Shown: piece by piece, positions 12,240-23,627 of the stretch | Position numbering within the stretch: the stretch's first letter is position 1 | Layout of the letters: every line of letters begins with the position of its first letter | Assembly: GCA_003427395.1 (NCBI GenBank) | Contig: BFEA01000085.1 | Span: 95,079-158,135 of the forward strand | Direction of reading: 5' to 3' | DNA: 63,057 nucleotides | Origin: Chara braunii | Taxonomy: Eukaryota > Streptophyta > Charophyceae > Charales > Characeae | Notes under the pieces: generated by a model | What the model saw: only the letters and a program-made list of their open reading frames with translations | Databases searched by the model: none | What the model was told of the DNA's origin: nothing | Translations under genes and position numbers: made by a program

Positions 12240-13174
12240 GGGATTTTGTCTGCATGGTTTGATTCGTTGACAAACTTTTCAGCAGTCCCTTTCATGCCAG
12301 GCCAATCAAACTGTCTCAGCAGATTTGCGTACGTCTTTGCCATGCCGAAGTGTCCGCTCCGGCCATGAGCCAAATCCAGAAAGTGTGTGCGAAGAGGCTC
12401 ATGGTTGGGCAAACACAAGCGGTCATGGTTCCCGTAGCGACGGAAAATCAGTCCTCCATATTCGTGAAAATCATGCTGACTACTAGGATCAGCCCACAGC
12501 CGCTCAAGGATGGGACTAAGTTCCGAATGCTTGGCTGTAGCCCGCAGCCGCTCAAGGATGGGACTAAGTTTCGAATGCTTGGTTGTATGCTCTACGAGCT
12601 CCTCCTTCAGTTTCTTCCGGAGATCGTAGGATTTCACAAGGCAAGTCATGTACTCAGGGTGGCGAGACAATGCATCAGCGACTCGATTATAACAACCCTT
12701 TTTGTGTCTCAACTCAAAGTCAAAGATGTCAATTTCATGGAACCAGTGAATTAACATAGGGGACAGGGTAGTTTGATCCTTGATCCACTTCAAAGTCTCA
12801 TGATTTGAGAACAACTTGAAGTGGCGTCCCAAAAGATAGTGCTTCCAATGATCCAAAGCCATACGCAGAGCATAGAGCTCGCGCATGTAGGTGGAAGTGG
12901 CTACCTTTATGCTGGGCATGCGTTTGCTGTAGAATTCGAGCGGCCGCCAGCCATCGTCGTCATCTTGCTGCAGCACTGCGCCGATTCCATACAGACTTGC
13001 ATCCGTAGTAACTACGAATGTCAGTTTCGGATCTGCAATGTGGAGTACTGGATAACTTACCAAGGCTTCTTTCAAAGCTTGAAAGGCGTTCGTGCACGCG
13101 GTGTCCCAAGAATAGGGAACATTTTTGCTCGTCAACAGGGACAATGGACGAGCAACAATAGAGAAGAGGGGCAC
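12240..13174 (-). pseudogene. Ty3/gypsy RNase H and start of integrase (element A)
   Basis: The ORF opens with the end of the RT connection (FSIVARPLSLLTSK), then RNase H: TTDASLYGIGAVLQ, MRELYALRMALDHW and NRVADALSRHPEYM carry catalytic Asp, Glu and Asp. The usual TDH motif reads SNHETLKWIK, so one catalytic Asp is Asn. Next is an integrase zinc-binding HGRSGHFGMAKTYANLL; the two Cys that should follow are replaced near FVNESNHADK. A 16-residue unit (LSPILERL...) is duplicated in frame by a 48-bp tandem duplication at 12,497-12,592. Confidence 0.92.
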
Positions 13175-13390
13175 AAACTTCCGATATTATAATACAAGAC
13201 CAAGAAAAGAGCGCAGTTCCCGGATGTTCGCGGGCTAAGGCCAATTGCGTATGACTTCAACATTGGTTGCCTCATGCTCTAGGCCTGCATCAGACAACCG
13301 ATGCCCAAGATAGATGACGCTATCCTTCCCAAACTCGGATTTCTCTAGGTTGAGATGGAGTTGCGTCTTCTTGAGGATAGTGAGCACTTC

Positions 13391-13868
13391 CTAGAGGTGC
13401 TTGAGGTGTTCCTCCATGAATTTGTTGAAGATTAGTATATCATCGAGGTATACCACCACGAACCGGCCAATCTGTTCGTGGAGGACCTCGTCCATGAGGC
13501 TTTGGAAGGTGGCCAGTGCGTTCGTGAGACCGAACGACATAAAGCCCATCGCGTGATTTGAACGCAGTCTTGTGCTGGTCCGCAGGATCAACTTCAATCT
13601 GGTGGTTGCCAGACTTGAGATCGATCTTGGATAAGACCTTGCACCCACCCGCGGCATCAAGCAAGTCATCTATGTGGGGCAATGGATATGCGTTCTTTCT
13701 TGTGATGCGGTTTAGACCGCGATAGTCAATACACATGCGGAGTTTGCCTCCTTTCTTCGGAACAAACAAAACAGGAGCACCAAATTCAGACTCACTAGGC
13801 TTGATCCATCCTTTGTCAATCATGTCGTCAATCTCTCGCCGGAGTTCCTCCAACTCACCGGGTCCCAT
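13391..13868 (-). pseudogene. Ty3/gypsy reverse transcriptase (element A, frameshifted)
   Basis: Two overlapping frames together give the palm. The first (13,868-13,440) has GWIKPSESEFGAPVLFVPKK, RMCIDYRGLNRITRKNAYPL and SKIDLKSGNHQIEV. It then runs out of frame, and 13,669-13,391 continues with MGFMSFGLTNALATFQSLM and the catalytic VVVYLDDILIF. A TGA stop separates the leading part from the upstream sequence (VVPPKGCVY, stop, MGPGELEELRR). This enzyme copies element RNA to DNA; this copy needs at least one frameshift to be read. Confidence 0.93.
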
Positions 13869-14776
13869 TCAGTATACGCAACCCTTTGGAGGAACAACAC
13901 CCTCGACCAACTCGATGGTGTGTCGAACCGATTGCGTGGGGACTCCATGTGGCTCGACCAGAACTTCTGGGAACCCATCGAGTAGGTTTTGGATGTTTGG
14001 TGGAACTGGCGGGTATGGAGGATCAGCAAAGGGATCACCTAAATCAGGTCGCAGGTTGCGAATAGAGGCGACCGAATATGAAGTAGGATCATTCGGACTA
14101 GTAAAAGGTAGAAGAGGAGGTGCTAGAAGTAGAATCACTAGCCGAAGTAGTAGTGGTATTAACCGCAAAAGTAGATGGCACATGGGTAGGACGAACAAAG
14201 GCAACATACAATTGTTCGTCCTCTTTGTGCTCGTGCCATTTCTTGCAGAACTTTATAGCATTCAAAAAAGTCACTGGGGACTCGTGCTACTCATCCAGGA
14301 GGACGGGAAGCATCTTTGACCATGAAAAGTGACTCCTTCCACTTGGTCCATTCACATTGGGACTGCAGCCAGCCTAAGCCGAGGACAGCGTCGAAGGGGC
14401 ACTTGTCAAGGACATAGAAGTTCAACGTGTGTGTGACAGTTTTGTCCTTGTCGAAGGTAGTGCGCACACCTTTGACTGCATATGTAGAAGAGACAACTTC
14501 TTTGTTGCCCACTTGGGTTCGGCAAGGGTTCTGCAAGGCCAGTTGCTTCATTCCCAAGCCCACTTTGCGTATCCCATGAGGTGACATCAAGTTAGCAGTA
14601 GCACCACAGTCAATCAAGACACGGAGATAGCGGTGGTTTATGAGAAGTTTGAAGAAGATAAACTTCACTGTCCCTTGGGCACGCTGCTGTTTCATCTCAG
14701 CCCAATGCTCCAAGTGGTAGTGGAAGTCGATCGTCCCCGACTCCTCCCAAGGCTCGACATATAAAACATTACACAC
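13869..14776 (-). pseudogene. retropepsin and protease-RT linker (element A)
   Basis: The ORF 14,776-14,291 holds an aspartic protease: LIDCGATANLMS at residues 54-65 (Asp56, with Cys where most Ty3 proteases have Ser or Thr) and FDAVLGLGWLQSQ as the flap-side motif. A second ORF, 14,207-13,869, carries the linker (NLLDGFPEVLVEPHGVP, RHTIELVEG) that leads into RT and ends at an in-frame TGA. A low-complexity Leu-rich stretch lies between them. Confidence 0.85.
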
Positions 14777-14836
14777 TTCAGCCTTGGCTTCAGTAGATGA
14801 TTGATTTCAAGGGAGGACTGCTGATTTGCATCAGAT

Positions 14837-15130
14837 TCAGTCTCCCTTGCCGTAGAGGATGTTGAAGTCGACTCTACGCCCGGTTCTGGTTTCCTTGCAG
14901 CCGATAGCAATCATGTACCTTATGGTTCGGTTTCTGGCAATGTAGGCAGACCCCCTTCTTGAGTCTACCCCGCCAATCATTCTCAGTGATCCGGAGATCG
15001 ACCCATGGTTTAGTGGCCGCATCCTCCGGTTTTGCTGGGATCTTGACTCCCTTGGGAAGTTGGACATAAATCTGCCCTGCATTCCGATTCGCTCCCTTTG
15101 TATTAGCAGTCTTTTTAAAGGCAGTGAATT
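14837..15130 (-). pseudogene. Gag nucleocapsid zinc knuckle (element A)
   Basis: In one minus-strand frame at 14,951-14,910 the sequence reads CLHCQKPNHKVHDC, a CX2CX4HX4C zinc knuckle, after a WRGRLKKGV basic stretch. The long ORF shown by the other frame (15,082-14,837) is a shadow. It joins the Gag end (15,132) to the protease start. Confidence 0.8.
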
Positions 15131-15131
15131 T

Positions 15132-16471
15132 TTATTCTTCTAGGTTTGAGTCAGACTCATGGGCTGACGAACAGGTTGTATCAGTGTCCTGTTCTTGGTC
15201 GTCACCAAGAGTGGGGTCATCTGCATCGGCCTGTTCTTCAGCCTTCAGCAGGTCATGCACAACAAAACGGTTGTTGCCTTTGAACCGCCTGCCGCTCATG
15301 GGCTCTTTGCTGCTTGCTGTGGAAACGAGGTTCATAGCCTCAAGACTGACTATGTACCCAATGAAGTCCCTGCCAAGGTGATTAGTGAAACTGGTGGGAA
15401 CCGCGCCTTTGACAACATCCAAGCAAGATTGGTCAGTCAGTTCTAACCCGGGTGTAACAAACATCTTGTTGAGGTAGGTCTGCAAGCTTTTCATGGAGCC
15501 CGTCCACTTGCTGCGTCTAATTTGATCAAGTTGGCTCCTTGCCCTTGCTGCAGCATGTGGATCCATATATTGGGAAATGAGGAGTTCCTCGAGGGAGGCA
15601 ACCAGGCTGGCTCCTTGCCCTTGCTGCAGCGTGTGGATCCACCTTGTCAAATTCTATCTTAGTAACCCCGGCTCGCATAGCTTGGACCTCTAGGAAGCCC
15701 CGTACAACAGGCTCGACATACATTCTCATGATCACGGACTGGGTCACAGGTTGAGTCCCTAGAACCTCAAAGTATGCCCTCATGGAGTTGATCCAGGACT
15801 CAACGTCTTCTTTGCCGTCATACTTAGACAGTATTTGCACCGCCTTTCGATCCACATAGGAACCGGTGTGGCTGGGACCAGCACCTTCTGGTTTAGATCT
15901 TGGGGCTGTATCAGTTGCAGAATTTCTTGCCTCGTTGCTTGTTACGGCAACAACGGAATCTGCACCTATTGCAGGTCCCGAGGGGTTTGCCATCACACTC
16001 AAGGAAGAAGTAGAAGAAGATACGGTAAGAGGGGCAAAGTTAGTTTCAATTGCAGCTCCAGAAACAAGGGGTAGAGGAAGAGGATTGGCTGCTTGAGCTT
16101 GTTGCAGCGCAGCAACCTCTATCATCAAGTCACGAAACTTGCCGGTCATCTCAGTCAGATCCTCCTGAAGTTTCTGCAATTTTGTGAAGACTTCGGCGAT
16201 CTGAGTGGTATGATCTTCAAGGCTTCGGACTTGGACAATAGCGGTAAGTATGGACTGCAATTCTTTCCCCACACTACTCTTTCGTCAGCGAGGGGATAGT
16301 TTCCAAGATGGCTTCCTGACTTTTCAGCAGCAATTCCTTCCTCTCCTTCTCTGTCTCTTGTTCCCTTTTGATGGCACTATCTAGGAGTGCTTGCAGATAC
16401 GGTTTTTCCGCATCACTGGCTGCATCTAACAGGGCCTTCCACTGGACTGAGGTTAGCCGTGGCTGGGCCAT
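15132..16471 (-). pseudogene. Gag capsid polyprotein, three frames (element A)
   Basis: Begins MAQPRLTSVQWKALLDAASD at 16,471, a Lys/Glu-rich coiled-coil start that stops at 16,274. The next frame (16,272-15,526) continues with a helical QVRSLEDHTTQIAEVFTKL stretch, a Ser/Pro linker and a capsid-like VQILSKYDGKEDVESWINSM. The third frame (15,650-15,132) gives the capsid C terminus (SLQTYLNKMFVTPGLELTD). The switch sits on a 77-bp tandem duplication coding DPHAAARARSQ twice (15,533 and 15,610), which shifts the frame. Confidence 0.85.
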
Positions 16472-16484
16472 TTTCGGACCAATG

Positions 16485-17820
16485 TCGTTGGCAGGTGGAT
16501 CGGAGAGACGCCAATCAGCAAAAGAATCAATCAGACTCTCAAGAGGTACACTCCCCTTTTCGCGTGGTCGAACACTCCGCTTCCCAATCCTTGCTCACCC
16601 CAGACGGTCACTTTCCCTCTCTTCCTTTTCTCTCTCCCTCCTCTCTCTCTCTTCTTTCTGGTTGCGAGTCTCCACAGGCATCGGAAATGAACTCAGAGAA
16701 ACAGACTGAAAAGCTCAGAGAAGAGAAGGTAGAACTCCTAGCCGGAGCGGCATTTCATTTGGACTTAGAGAGCAACAAACCAAAGAACAACAAACAAATT
16801 TACATGAGAGGTCTGATCCAGCGACCCACTCTGATCAGACTGCATACAAGGTCCTCTCGAGTCCAGTCTGACCAACTCCATGACCGTGCAACAAATCAGA
16901 CAACGAGTGACTAAATGCAACAATGGAGAATTCAATGGTGTACAAGGTGCGAGTCAAGCCACGGATGGTGCAACCAAAAGCATGTGAAACGTCTCAGCCG
17001 AGATCCCCTCGGTAGTGGGTGTCCTAACCAACAAGAATAAAACTTCGGATCTCAGTCAGGAAGACAATGGACTAATGCCAAACTGATTTGGGTCCAAAGG
17101 GCTCTTCTTGTTTGGGCCCCGTCCCACTGGGTTCCAGAGGTCCCACGTAGGCCGCGACCAGGTCCCAACCAAGAGGAGTCCCACATGGACTCGGTTCAAT
17201 TTCTACCGCACTGAAAAACGAAATTTCAACTTCCGGCAGAACCTACAAACTACAACTGTTCAGAGATGAAAAGACAAAGCACTGTAGAAAGACTCGGCAT
17301 TCGGATCAAGATACTTCGTTTTCCATCCATCAGGTGAGTAGGTAGATCACACACATTCAATAACACAATCAAGACCACAGAGGAGGAAAAGAAACCCAGA
17401 GTAACCCCAACAGGACAAACCATACCATGCACACATTCATGGGCATCCCGTAGGTGCACAAAACTTACCTGAGTGGCCTTGAGCTTCGAGATGAATAGAA
17501 CTCACCCCCCTCTCATGTGATCCGCCTGACCTCTTTAACGCTACCCCTACACTAGTGTCCTATCTCCTAGGAGGGTCTAACTCCAACACCCAAGTGCAAC
17601 GCCGGATCCCCCGCCAATGCTGAAGACCAAAGTAGCAACTTGTAGTCCGTCGATGCTGAGTGGCCCCTGACCCTCGAGCTCGCCTACTTGAGGGCAGCCC
17701 TCAAGTTGCCAAGTGTCTCCCTTGAATCAGATTCCAGGTGCGAGTGCCTCTCACTGTCGCCTCTCTCAAATTGCCGCATGAAGTCTCCTCGAAATGTCTT
17801 GCCACCCTAATCTCACTCTC
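16485..17820. other. leader or LTR-derived DNA upstream of element A gag, no gene
   Basis: No recognisable protein. The 16,387-16,914 plus ORF is CT-rich and not supported. TGGTCCGAAAATGG immediately precedes and overlaps the gag ATG on the minus strand, which resembles a TGG primer-binding start but is too close to gag to be convincing. Confidence 0.4.
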
Positions 17821-17825
17821 AAGCG

Positions 17826-17963
17826 ACCTGGTTAGGTTCAATGTCAACCCCACATGACCTAACCAGGTGGGGGCAGTTTCCCTTAGCCACGCCGCCCCAC
17901 TTCCCTTAACCAACCAACCCTAACCCTAAGTGTTGTCGTCAACCACTTAGGTTAGGGTTAGGG
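17826..17963. repeat. two hairpins, the second with telomere-like TTAGGG words
   Basis: The first pairs ACCTGGTTAGG (17,826-17,836) with CCTAACCAGGT (17,858-17,868), 11 bp perfect. The second pairs CCCTAACCCTAAGTG (17,918-17,932) with CACTTAGGTTAGGGTTAGGG (17,944-17,963), with a CCTAA slip. Both lie in the leader next to the proposed primer binding site. Confidence 0.75.
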
Positions 17964-17995
17964 CAGCAAAGTCAACTCTCGCCAGCAAGTAGAAT

Positions 17996-18009
17996 CCGCT
18001 CTGACACCA
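17996..18009 (-). promoter_or_regulatory. primer binding site, tRNA-iMet type
   Basis: On the minus strand the sequence reads TGGTGTCAGAGCGG, differing at one of the first twelve bases from TGGTATCAGAGC, the usual plant retrotransposon site complementary to initiator Met tRNA. It is preceded by ATAACA, so an LTR ending in CA would begin at 18,011 and extend rightward. Confidence 0.7.
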
Positions 18010-18010
18010 A

Positions 18011-19000
18011 TGTTATGATCCGCCAATTTCGAGATACACATCCATCGGATAGTATAATGCCGCCCAATTGCAGAAAGAGATGAATGAACTTGAGAGGAGA
18101 GAGAGGATTAGAAGAAGAAGAAGAAGTAAGAAAGAAGAAGAAGATGATGTACACCAGCATACAAGGCTCTTCTTCTTTGCTCAACAATCTCCTCCTCCTT
18201 ATCTCCCCCTTCTCTTATTCATACAAGAAATAGTAATACAATGTTGAATAGCTGATCCAGAAGCAATGTCTGAGTTCCTCTTCTACTGCAGGTATCTCTT
18301 GAGGTCCACCATAGCCATGGCCGCTCTCCCATCTTCACTCTCATAGGCCGGGTCTATGGCGGACTACTAGGCCTTGCCCAGATGCCCAAAGGACAACCCA
18401 AAGCAGCTATGGCTTCTCTAGCTCAGGCCGCCATGCCCGACCCTGCCGCAAGGCATCTTGGTGTAGCCCTTCCCAGTTGGGGACACCCTGCTGCAGCGCC
18501 CACCAAGGTGATGAAGATGGCTGCCACCATAGCTAGGTAAGTACCCCTGGCGCTCCTCCCCCTTCCTGTNCTTCTTCCTCCTCCGTGTCCTTCTGCTTCC
18601 CCCAGCAGCGCTGCAGCGCTGCTCTTGGATAGCGCTGCTGCAACCGGTGCTCCAACCAGTGTGTCGCCAAACTTGCACACTGAGAAAGAGGCCGGGCTCT
18701 TCGCCTGGCTGGGAGATATAGCGGCCTGCTTGCCTCTTCGGGCGGTGACTTCCAGGCCGCTCAGCCTTCCAAGCAACCGGTACCTCCTCCCTTTCGGAGG
18801 GAAACATTATTGCAGACTCTGATATTGCTCGTACAGGCCCTAGAACCAGACTGGTTGGACTGGTATCCGCCTAGACCTAACCTACAACTACTCGGCCTCT
18901 AAAAATGCAACTTTTGTTGTCTTCTGCTCCGCCTCCAGTACCCGCACATCTGCCACTTTTGTCTTCTTCTGCGGTACCGGCCTACCCGCTACTTGAGTGT
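18011..19000 (-). other. candidate 5' LTR and flank (element A or relative)
   Basis: Starts TGTTATGATC next to the primer binding site. It contains GAA-rich tracts (18,105-18,150), the phrase CTGCAGGTATCTC near 18,290 that also occurs as CTGCAGGTACCTC near 58,210 in another LTR-like stretch, and a single N at 18,570. No second copy was found to prove an LTR. The 117- and 129-codon minus ORFs here are not recognised. Confidence 0.4.
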
Positions 19001-19601
19001 TTTTCCTGCTGCAATCCCTCAATGTNACGGCCACAGGTAAGTACCGGCCCTGAGGGCCCAATGGACGAGCAAGTGCCCTTGCGGGCCACACACACACTCA
19101 AGCCAACCAGCACTCAGACAGACACGCAGTCCAGCAAGCGTGCACACACAGACTTAGTAGCGTGCGGGAAACTCAGCAAGGTATTCAGTCTATGGGCAAA
19201 ACTCAGAAATCAGTCGTGTGTTTCAGTCCATGTTTGGACGGGTCATCACAATATCCTCTTCTCGATATCTCCACGCAGCACTATTTTCTGCTAACTCTTA
19301 TTCTGCTAAACTAACACCAAAACTAACACCGCTATCATACTCACCGACATCTAAAACCTTGAAATTGACCTCTACATCGCCCAAATCCGTTATGGAAAGG
19401 GTGAGTTATGAATCCTCCGCCCCGTCACACTCACTTAGAAACGAGCAAATCACATTTTCCCTGCTGCGCCCAACTCACACCCATCTTCGCCATCGACTTT
19501 CCTGGATGTATCTGGCGCGAATCCGTGCCGTATTCATTCTCCTCTTTCCTGCCTTCCTTGCCTCCGCGTTCCTATCTCTTTCCTTCTACTTCATCGTCAT
19601 C

Positions 19602-19882
19602 TTTGTCTCTCTGATGTCTGCCTTTGCCATCCCCATTCTCTTCTTCTTCGTCTGTTGACGTCTCCTCGTTTCCCTTGCTCCCGGCTAACACATTGCCAGC
19701 ATTCCACTGCCTGATCCGATAGTCATCAAGGGAGGATTGAGGCTTTTGTCTCTCTGATGTCTGCCTTTGCCATCCCCATTCTCTTCTTCTTCGTCTGTTG
19801 ACGTCTCCTCGTTTCCCTTGCTCCCGGCTAACACATCGCCAGCATTCCACTGCCCGATAGTCATCAAGGGAGGATTGAGGCA
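19602..19882 (+). repeat. 143-bp tandem duplication
   Basis: Two near-identical units, 19,602-19,744 and 19,745-19,882. The second lacks about 5 bp (CTGCCTGATCCGATAG versus CTGCCCGATAG). Each gives the same minus-strand Asp/Glu-rich peptide, so those ORFs are duplicated shadows. Confidence 0.92.
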
Positions 19883-20089
19883 ATCATTACATTAAACAGT
19901 ATGAAGCAACACCCTATCCCGATGTACCTGGCCATCTCCACTGCATAGCGGACGTCGATAGCCGGCCATAACACCGGTCACGACTAATGCCGCCTCCGCG
20001 CACGCATGCGCCACCATCCAACGTACTTACCAAAGGAGGAAGGATCATTTAATTCAGCAACTGTGCCGCCTTTACAATTACCAAGTAAG

Positions 20090-20290
20090 AAAAATCACAC
20101 GCGCCTTCAAGCTGCGCGCCCACACACTCGCTATTTCTTCTCAAAACCTCCAGCTGATAACAACATGAAAATTGGCCGCGGCCAGCGAGGCACACCCATA
20201 TCTTGAACCAAATTCATTTCCTGATACTTGCAGAAACAAGGGCGGATACCCTTGTAAGGGTATTCGCACCGACAGCGGGTACTTTCCTGA
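20090..20290 (+). repeat. repeat family Y copy 1 with conserved palindrome
   Basis: Shares with 52,828-53,012 the words ATCACxCxCGCCTT, GCCCACACACTC and an identical 36-bp block (20,239-20,274). At the centre of that block ATACCCTT-GT-AAGGGTAT is a perfect palindrome. Flanks are much more diverged than the block. Confidence 0.8.
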
Positions 20291-21402
20291 GTGGTGTCGA
20301 GAGTCCGTGCGGTGCATACCGCCAGATGTACAAACAATTCTTTGTATAATTAGTGATAATCGATCGGAGTTTAAGTTGCACTGTTTGAGTTCCATCTCCC
20401 GATCTCAAACGTGAGCTCTCACATGAAGGTTCGGCTCCGCAGGCATGTTTGATATGTGTTTTGCGACGGGGAACAATCAGTGGCATATCGACAAATGTCA
20501 TTATTGTTACGTCGACCACCCGATCAAGAAGCTTTCCCAGGAAAAGTGTTTTATCTACATTATCGTTTATTGAAAAGAGCTCTTATCTTTCTGTTGCAGG
20601 AATGTTCGTTTTTTTTTTGCTTGTTTATCTCACTTTAACCTGTGAAGTGCGTGCTGTGCAAGTGCCTTGGACAGTTTGCCTAATTCAACTACACTTGACT
20701 GGGTGGTACAAAGTCCTCCAGCTTTTCATACCTCAACTTCCAGCCATGCAACAAAGCACTTGTACTTCGTCTCATTGCTAAATAGAATAGAATGTTCGTC
20801 GACCGTATAGCTTTTCACACTGTGGGTGAGATACCCGCAGAGTGTACCCATTGTTGGAAGACACACCAAGAAGAGGTGCTGTGTGCTTCAGATAGTCTTG
20901 CTCCTGCTGTTGCATGAGTAGTCTGCAGTTTTAGGAAGCTGTGGATTCATTTTCCCCCTGCGAATAAATCTTTGCATTCGAGTGCAAGTGTGCATTAAGT
21001 GGATGAATGTGGGGGCTCAGTGCCAGTCAATACATGTGAACTTTTGGAGTGTCAGTGCACATTCATCGGATGGACGTGTGGGCACTTCTGGCTCAACCTC
21101 ACAGATGTGGGGAAGATTGCACTTTTGCTTTTATGAGCTTTGAGAGTCTAATGGAGACATGGCACTGTTTCTGTAAGATTGTGGCCCTGTTGTTCATTCC
21201 AGAGAGCACGAGAGTAAACGATCAGCTAGACATGGTTCGTGAATTGGGGTGTGTTTTGGCAATTGTGGTAAAGAAACTGAAAACACAGTGGAAGATAATA
21301 GGATAGAAAGGAGAAAAGACATTGTGGAAAAAGCTTCAGAAAGATCTATGCACTGTATGCAGCAATTCAGGCAACAAATAGGCAACATACGGGGGCTCTT
21401 AC

Positions 21403-21749
21403 CTCCACCAAGTGACCCCCAAGGAACAGACACCAACTGTGGACTCCAATCATTTTCCTGGCTCCGGCTCCGGCTCCGGCTCCGGCTCCCGCTATGACTG
21501 TGACTTCGACTCTGGCTGCGACCACTGCTTCTCGTTGTACCAGACCTTCCACTCATGGCATTGAAGGGAACTTGTTCCACATGATGTGAGCGCTTTCTGG
21601 CTGGCTCCTTCTGACGGTATAGAATAACAGTGATGAGAACACCCCCAAGGAGGACAACTAGAAGACCACTACCAATTCCCACAATCAGATTCGTCCGTTC
21701 TCGCTTTGGTGTACCTGCTTCGAATAAAGGAAAGCCAATCCAATATGCC
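21403..21749 (-). CDS. likely internal exon: transmembrane segment plus RS-rich tail
   Basis: I do not recognise the gene. On the minus strand an open frame runs from an acceptor-like TTTTATTAG (21,750) to a donor-like GGAG/GTAAGAG (21,402). It codes a short extracellular-side piece (EAGTPKRERTN), a 20-plus residue hydrophobic helix (LIVGIGSGLLVVLLGGVLIT), a basic stop-transfer stretch (RQKEPARKR), then Ser/Arg repeats encoded by CGGAGC units and SQENDWSPQLVSVP. This is the plan of a single-pass membrane protein with a cytoplasmic RS tail. It is the one place that looks like a host exon rather than mobile DNA. Neighbouring exons were not identified; the single ORF continues past the donor without obvious sense. 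Confidence 0.5.
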
Positions 21750-21789
21750 CTAATAAAATCAGTGTTAAGGAAACAGTTCCACATAAGTT

Positions 21790-23627
21790 ACAAGAATAAC
21801 AGAAAGAAGACTGCAATCACCTGACAGTCGGCGTGTGCAAGGACTACATCACACAGATGGCTGGACAGACAGGACAAAGGCCATGGAAGGTGAGAGAAAA
21901 CATGCCAGTTCAGCCATTTGAGAAGTTCAGAAAACCACTAGTACACAACAAGATGGGCCAGCGCGGCTCTGCTCGCGTGAGTTTGGTAGTTAAATTTAAA
22001 TCAGAAATCACAGTGAAAAGTGAAAAGTATGTGTGTTCCATACGCAGCGGTATAGAAAGTACAGTAAAAACAGTGATATTGAACATGAGGTGATGTAGAA
22101 TTAGAGGGAGATAAGATTGAAATCGAAGCATTGGAGACCCAATATGTTAGCTCCGTTACCTCATTTGGAGCGAACTGCAGCAGTGGGGCATCAAGCAACA
22201 CAAAGGAAAGATAACCGCCATGTTCAGGGAATATTCGTTAGGAAAGCACAGACCAGGAATGTAACTGACAGGACTCACATTCTCCAACTGTTAATTCATG
22301 CGATGACTTCTGACCAGGGTTGCATACCTGCCAACCCCGACCGCCGACCGTTTTGCATCCGACCAGTAGGGCCCACCAGTCAGAAAACAGTCATCCGTTG
22401 ATTTCTTTCCAAATATGAGTTGGGGGCTGTACTGCGCTTGCTGAGCACAGCCCAAATCTGCTGAGAAACTTGGGGATAGGGGGAGGGTATAGTGCAAGGA
22501 ATATGAGTGGAAACGATATACAGAAAACCAAGTTGCGAAATCACACAGATGTCCGAGTAGTCGTGTACAAGCAGAGAGCACAAATGCACCGAGATCCCAT
22601 CCAAATAAGAGCAATACCATGAAGTAATGATCCAATGTTCAAGCCCTCAGAGCACACCAACACAGTATCCAAAGTCGCTCCTTTCTGTCTGTCGCCCAGC
22701 GCCCAGCCTACCCTACTTTACTATCCTACCTAAATCAGTATTCTCGCAACAGGCTCACTTCGACTCTCGAAGACTAACGCACATGACATCAACACCATAG
22801 CCGACCTCTTAGATGTACCAGGTACGTATCTCATCTCCCCTCATCAGACCCTGTCCACCCACTCTTGCCTCCTTCCAGAAGACCACCGATCGCCCACTCA
22901 CCCTCTAGCGCACTGCAGCCCGGTCATGGCTGCTTGCGCTCCGCTGCCCCAGCAGCGCCCCACTTCACCATACACGCGCCTGCACGCGCTCTGGCCTCAG
23001 CGCAGCACGCACCCTCTAACGCAGCAGTGCAGCAGTGTGACCGCATTGCCTGTGTGGGCCAGAATCCCCCGGCCCTGGCTGCTCTCCTTCCTATATGGAA
23101 GTGGCAGCTCCTGCGTTGCTGCGTGTGGCATGCCTGGAAGCTTCCAGTAGCTTCCTGTTGGGCCCCAGTGCCTGCGCCCAGGCCCGAGACTACAGTTGAG
23201 GGCCTGGGCCCTTTACAGTTGGGCACGGCCTGAGTCTCCAGACTTGGGCCGTTTGCTGCATTTGCACAGGACCCCCGGGTAGGTAAGTAGACAGTAATAC
23301 TTTTGCATAGGCCTGCTTCATTATGTATCGGCCCTGCTTTGTATGTGCGCAGGCGCAACCGCCAAGGCCTGGGGCAACTGTACGACGGAGCTTAGGGAGG
23401 CTCATGCGTCCACTCAACCAACTGGCGGGCTGCAACAGCCTGCGTACCCATATATGAAAATGTCAAGTTTTGGCCTCTGATGAATATTCAGGCCCGCCTT
23501 CACTTAGGGCGGGCACTCGGCTTGCTGGAGGCCTCTGCCCAGAACATCTGTTTGTCTGATAAGGGCCCCCTGAGGGCTCGTTCCTCACATTCCATCCCCC
23601 TTAGCTTCGAAAGTCCACTGAGACGCT
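21790..23627. other. no gene supported
   Basis: AT-richer sequence to about 22,630, then GC-rich sequence with Pro/Ala shadow ORFs at 22,865-23,435. Nothing recognised on either strand. Confidence 0.4.

Larger units (their letters stand above)
11302..16471 (-). mobile_element. Ty3/gypsy LTR retrotransposon A (decayed, Gag-Pol order)
   Basis: Reading the minus strand from 16,471 down, the order is Gag, zinc knuckle, protease, reverse transcriptase, RNase H, integrase, which is the Ty3/gypsy order. At least one in-frame stop and several frameshifts break it, and two internal tandem duplications (48 bp at 12,497; 77 bp at 15,533) are present. LTRs were not confidently paired; a primer binding site is proposed at 17,996-18,009. 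Confidence 0.9.

Noticed and set aside
17918-17963. Interstitial telomere
   Set aside because: Only two repeats on each arm, arranged as a hairpin, not a tandem telomeric tract.
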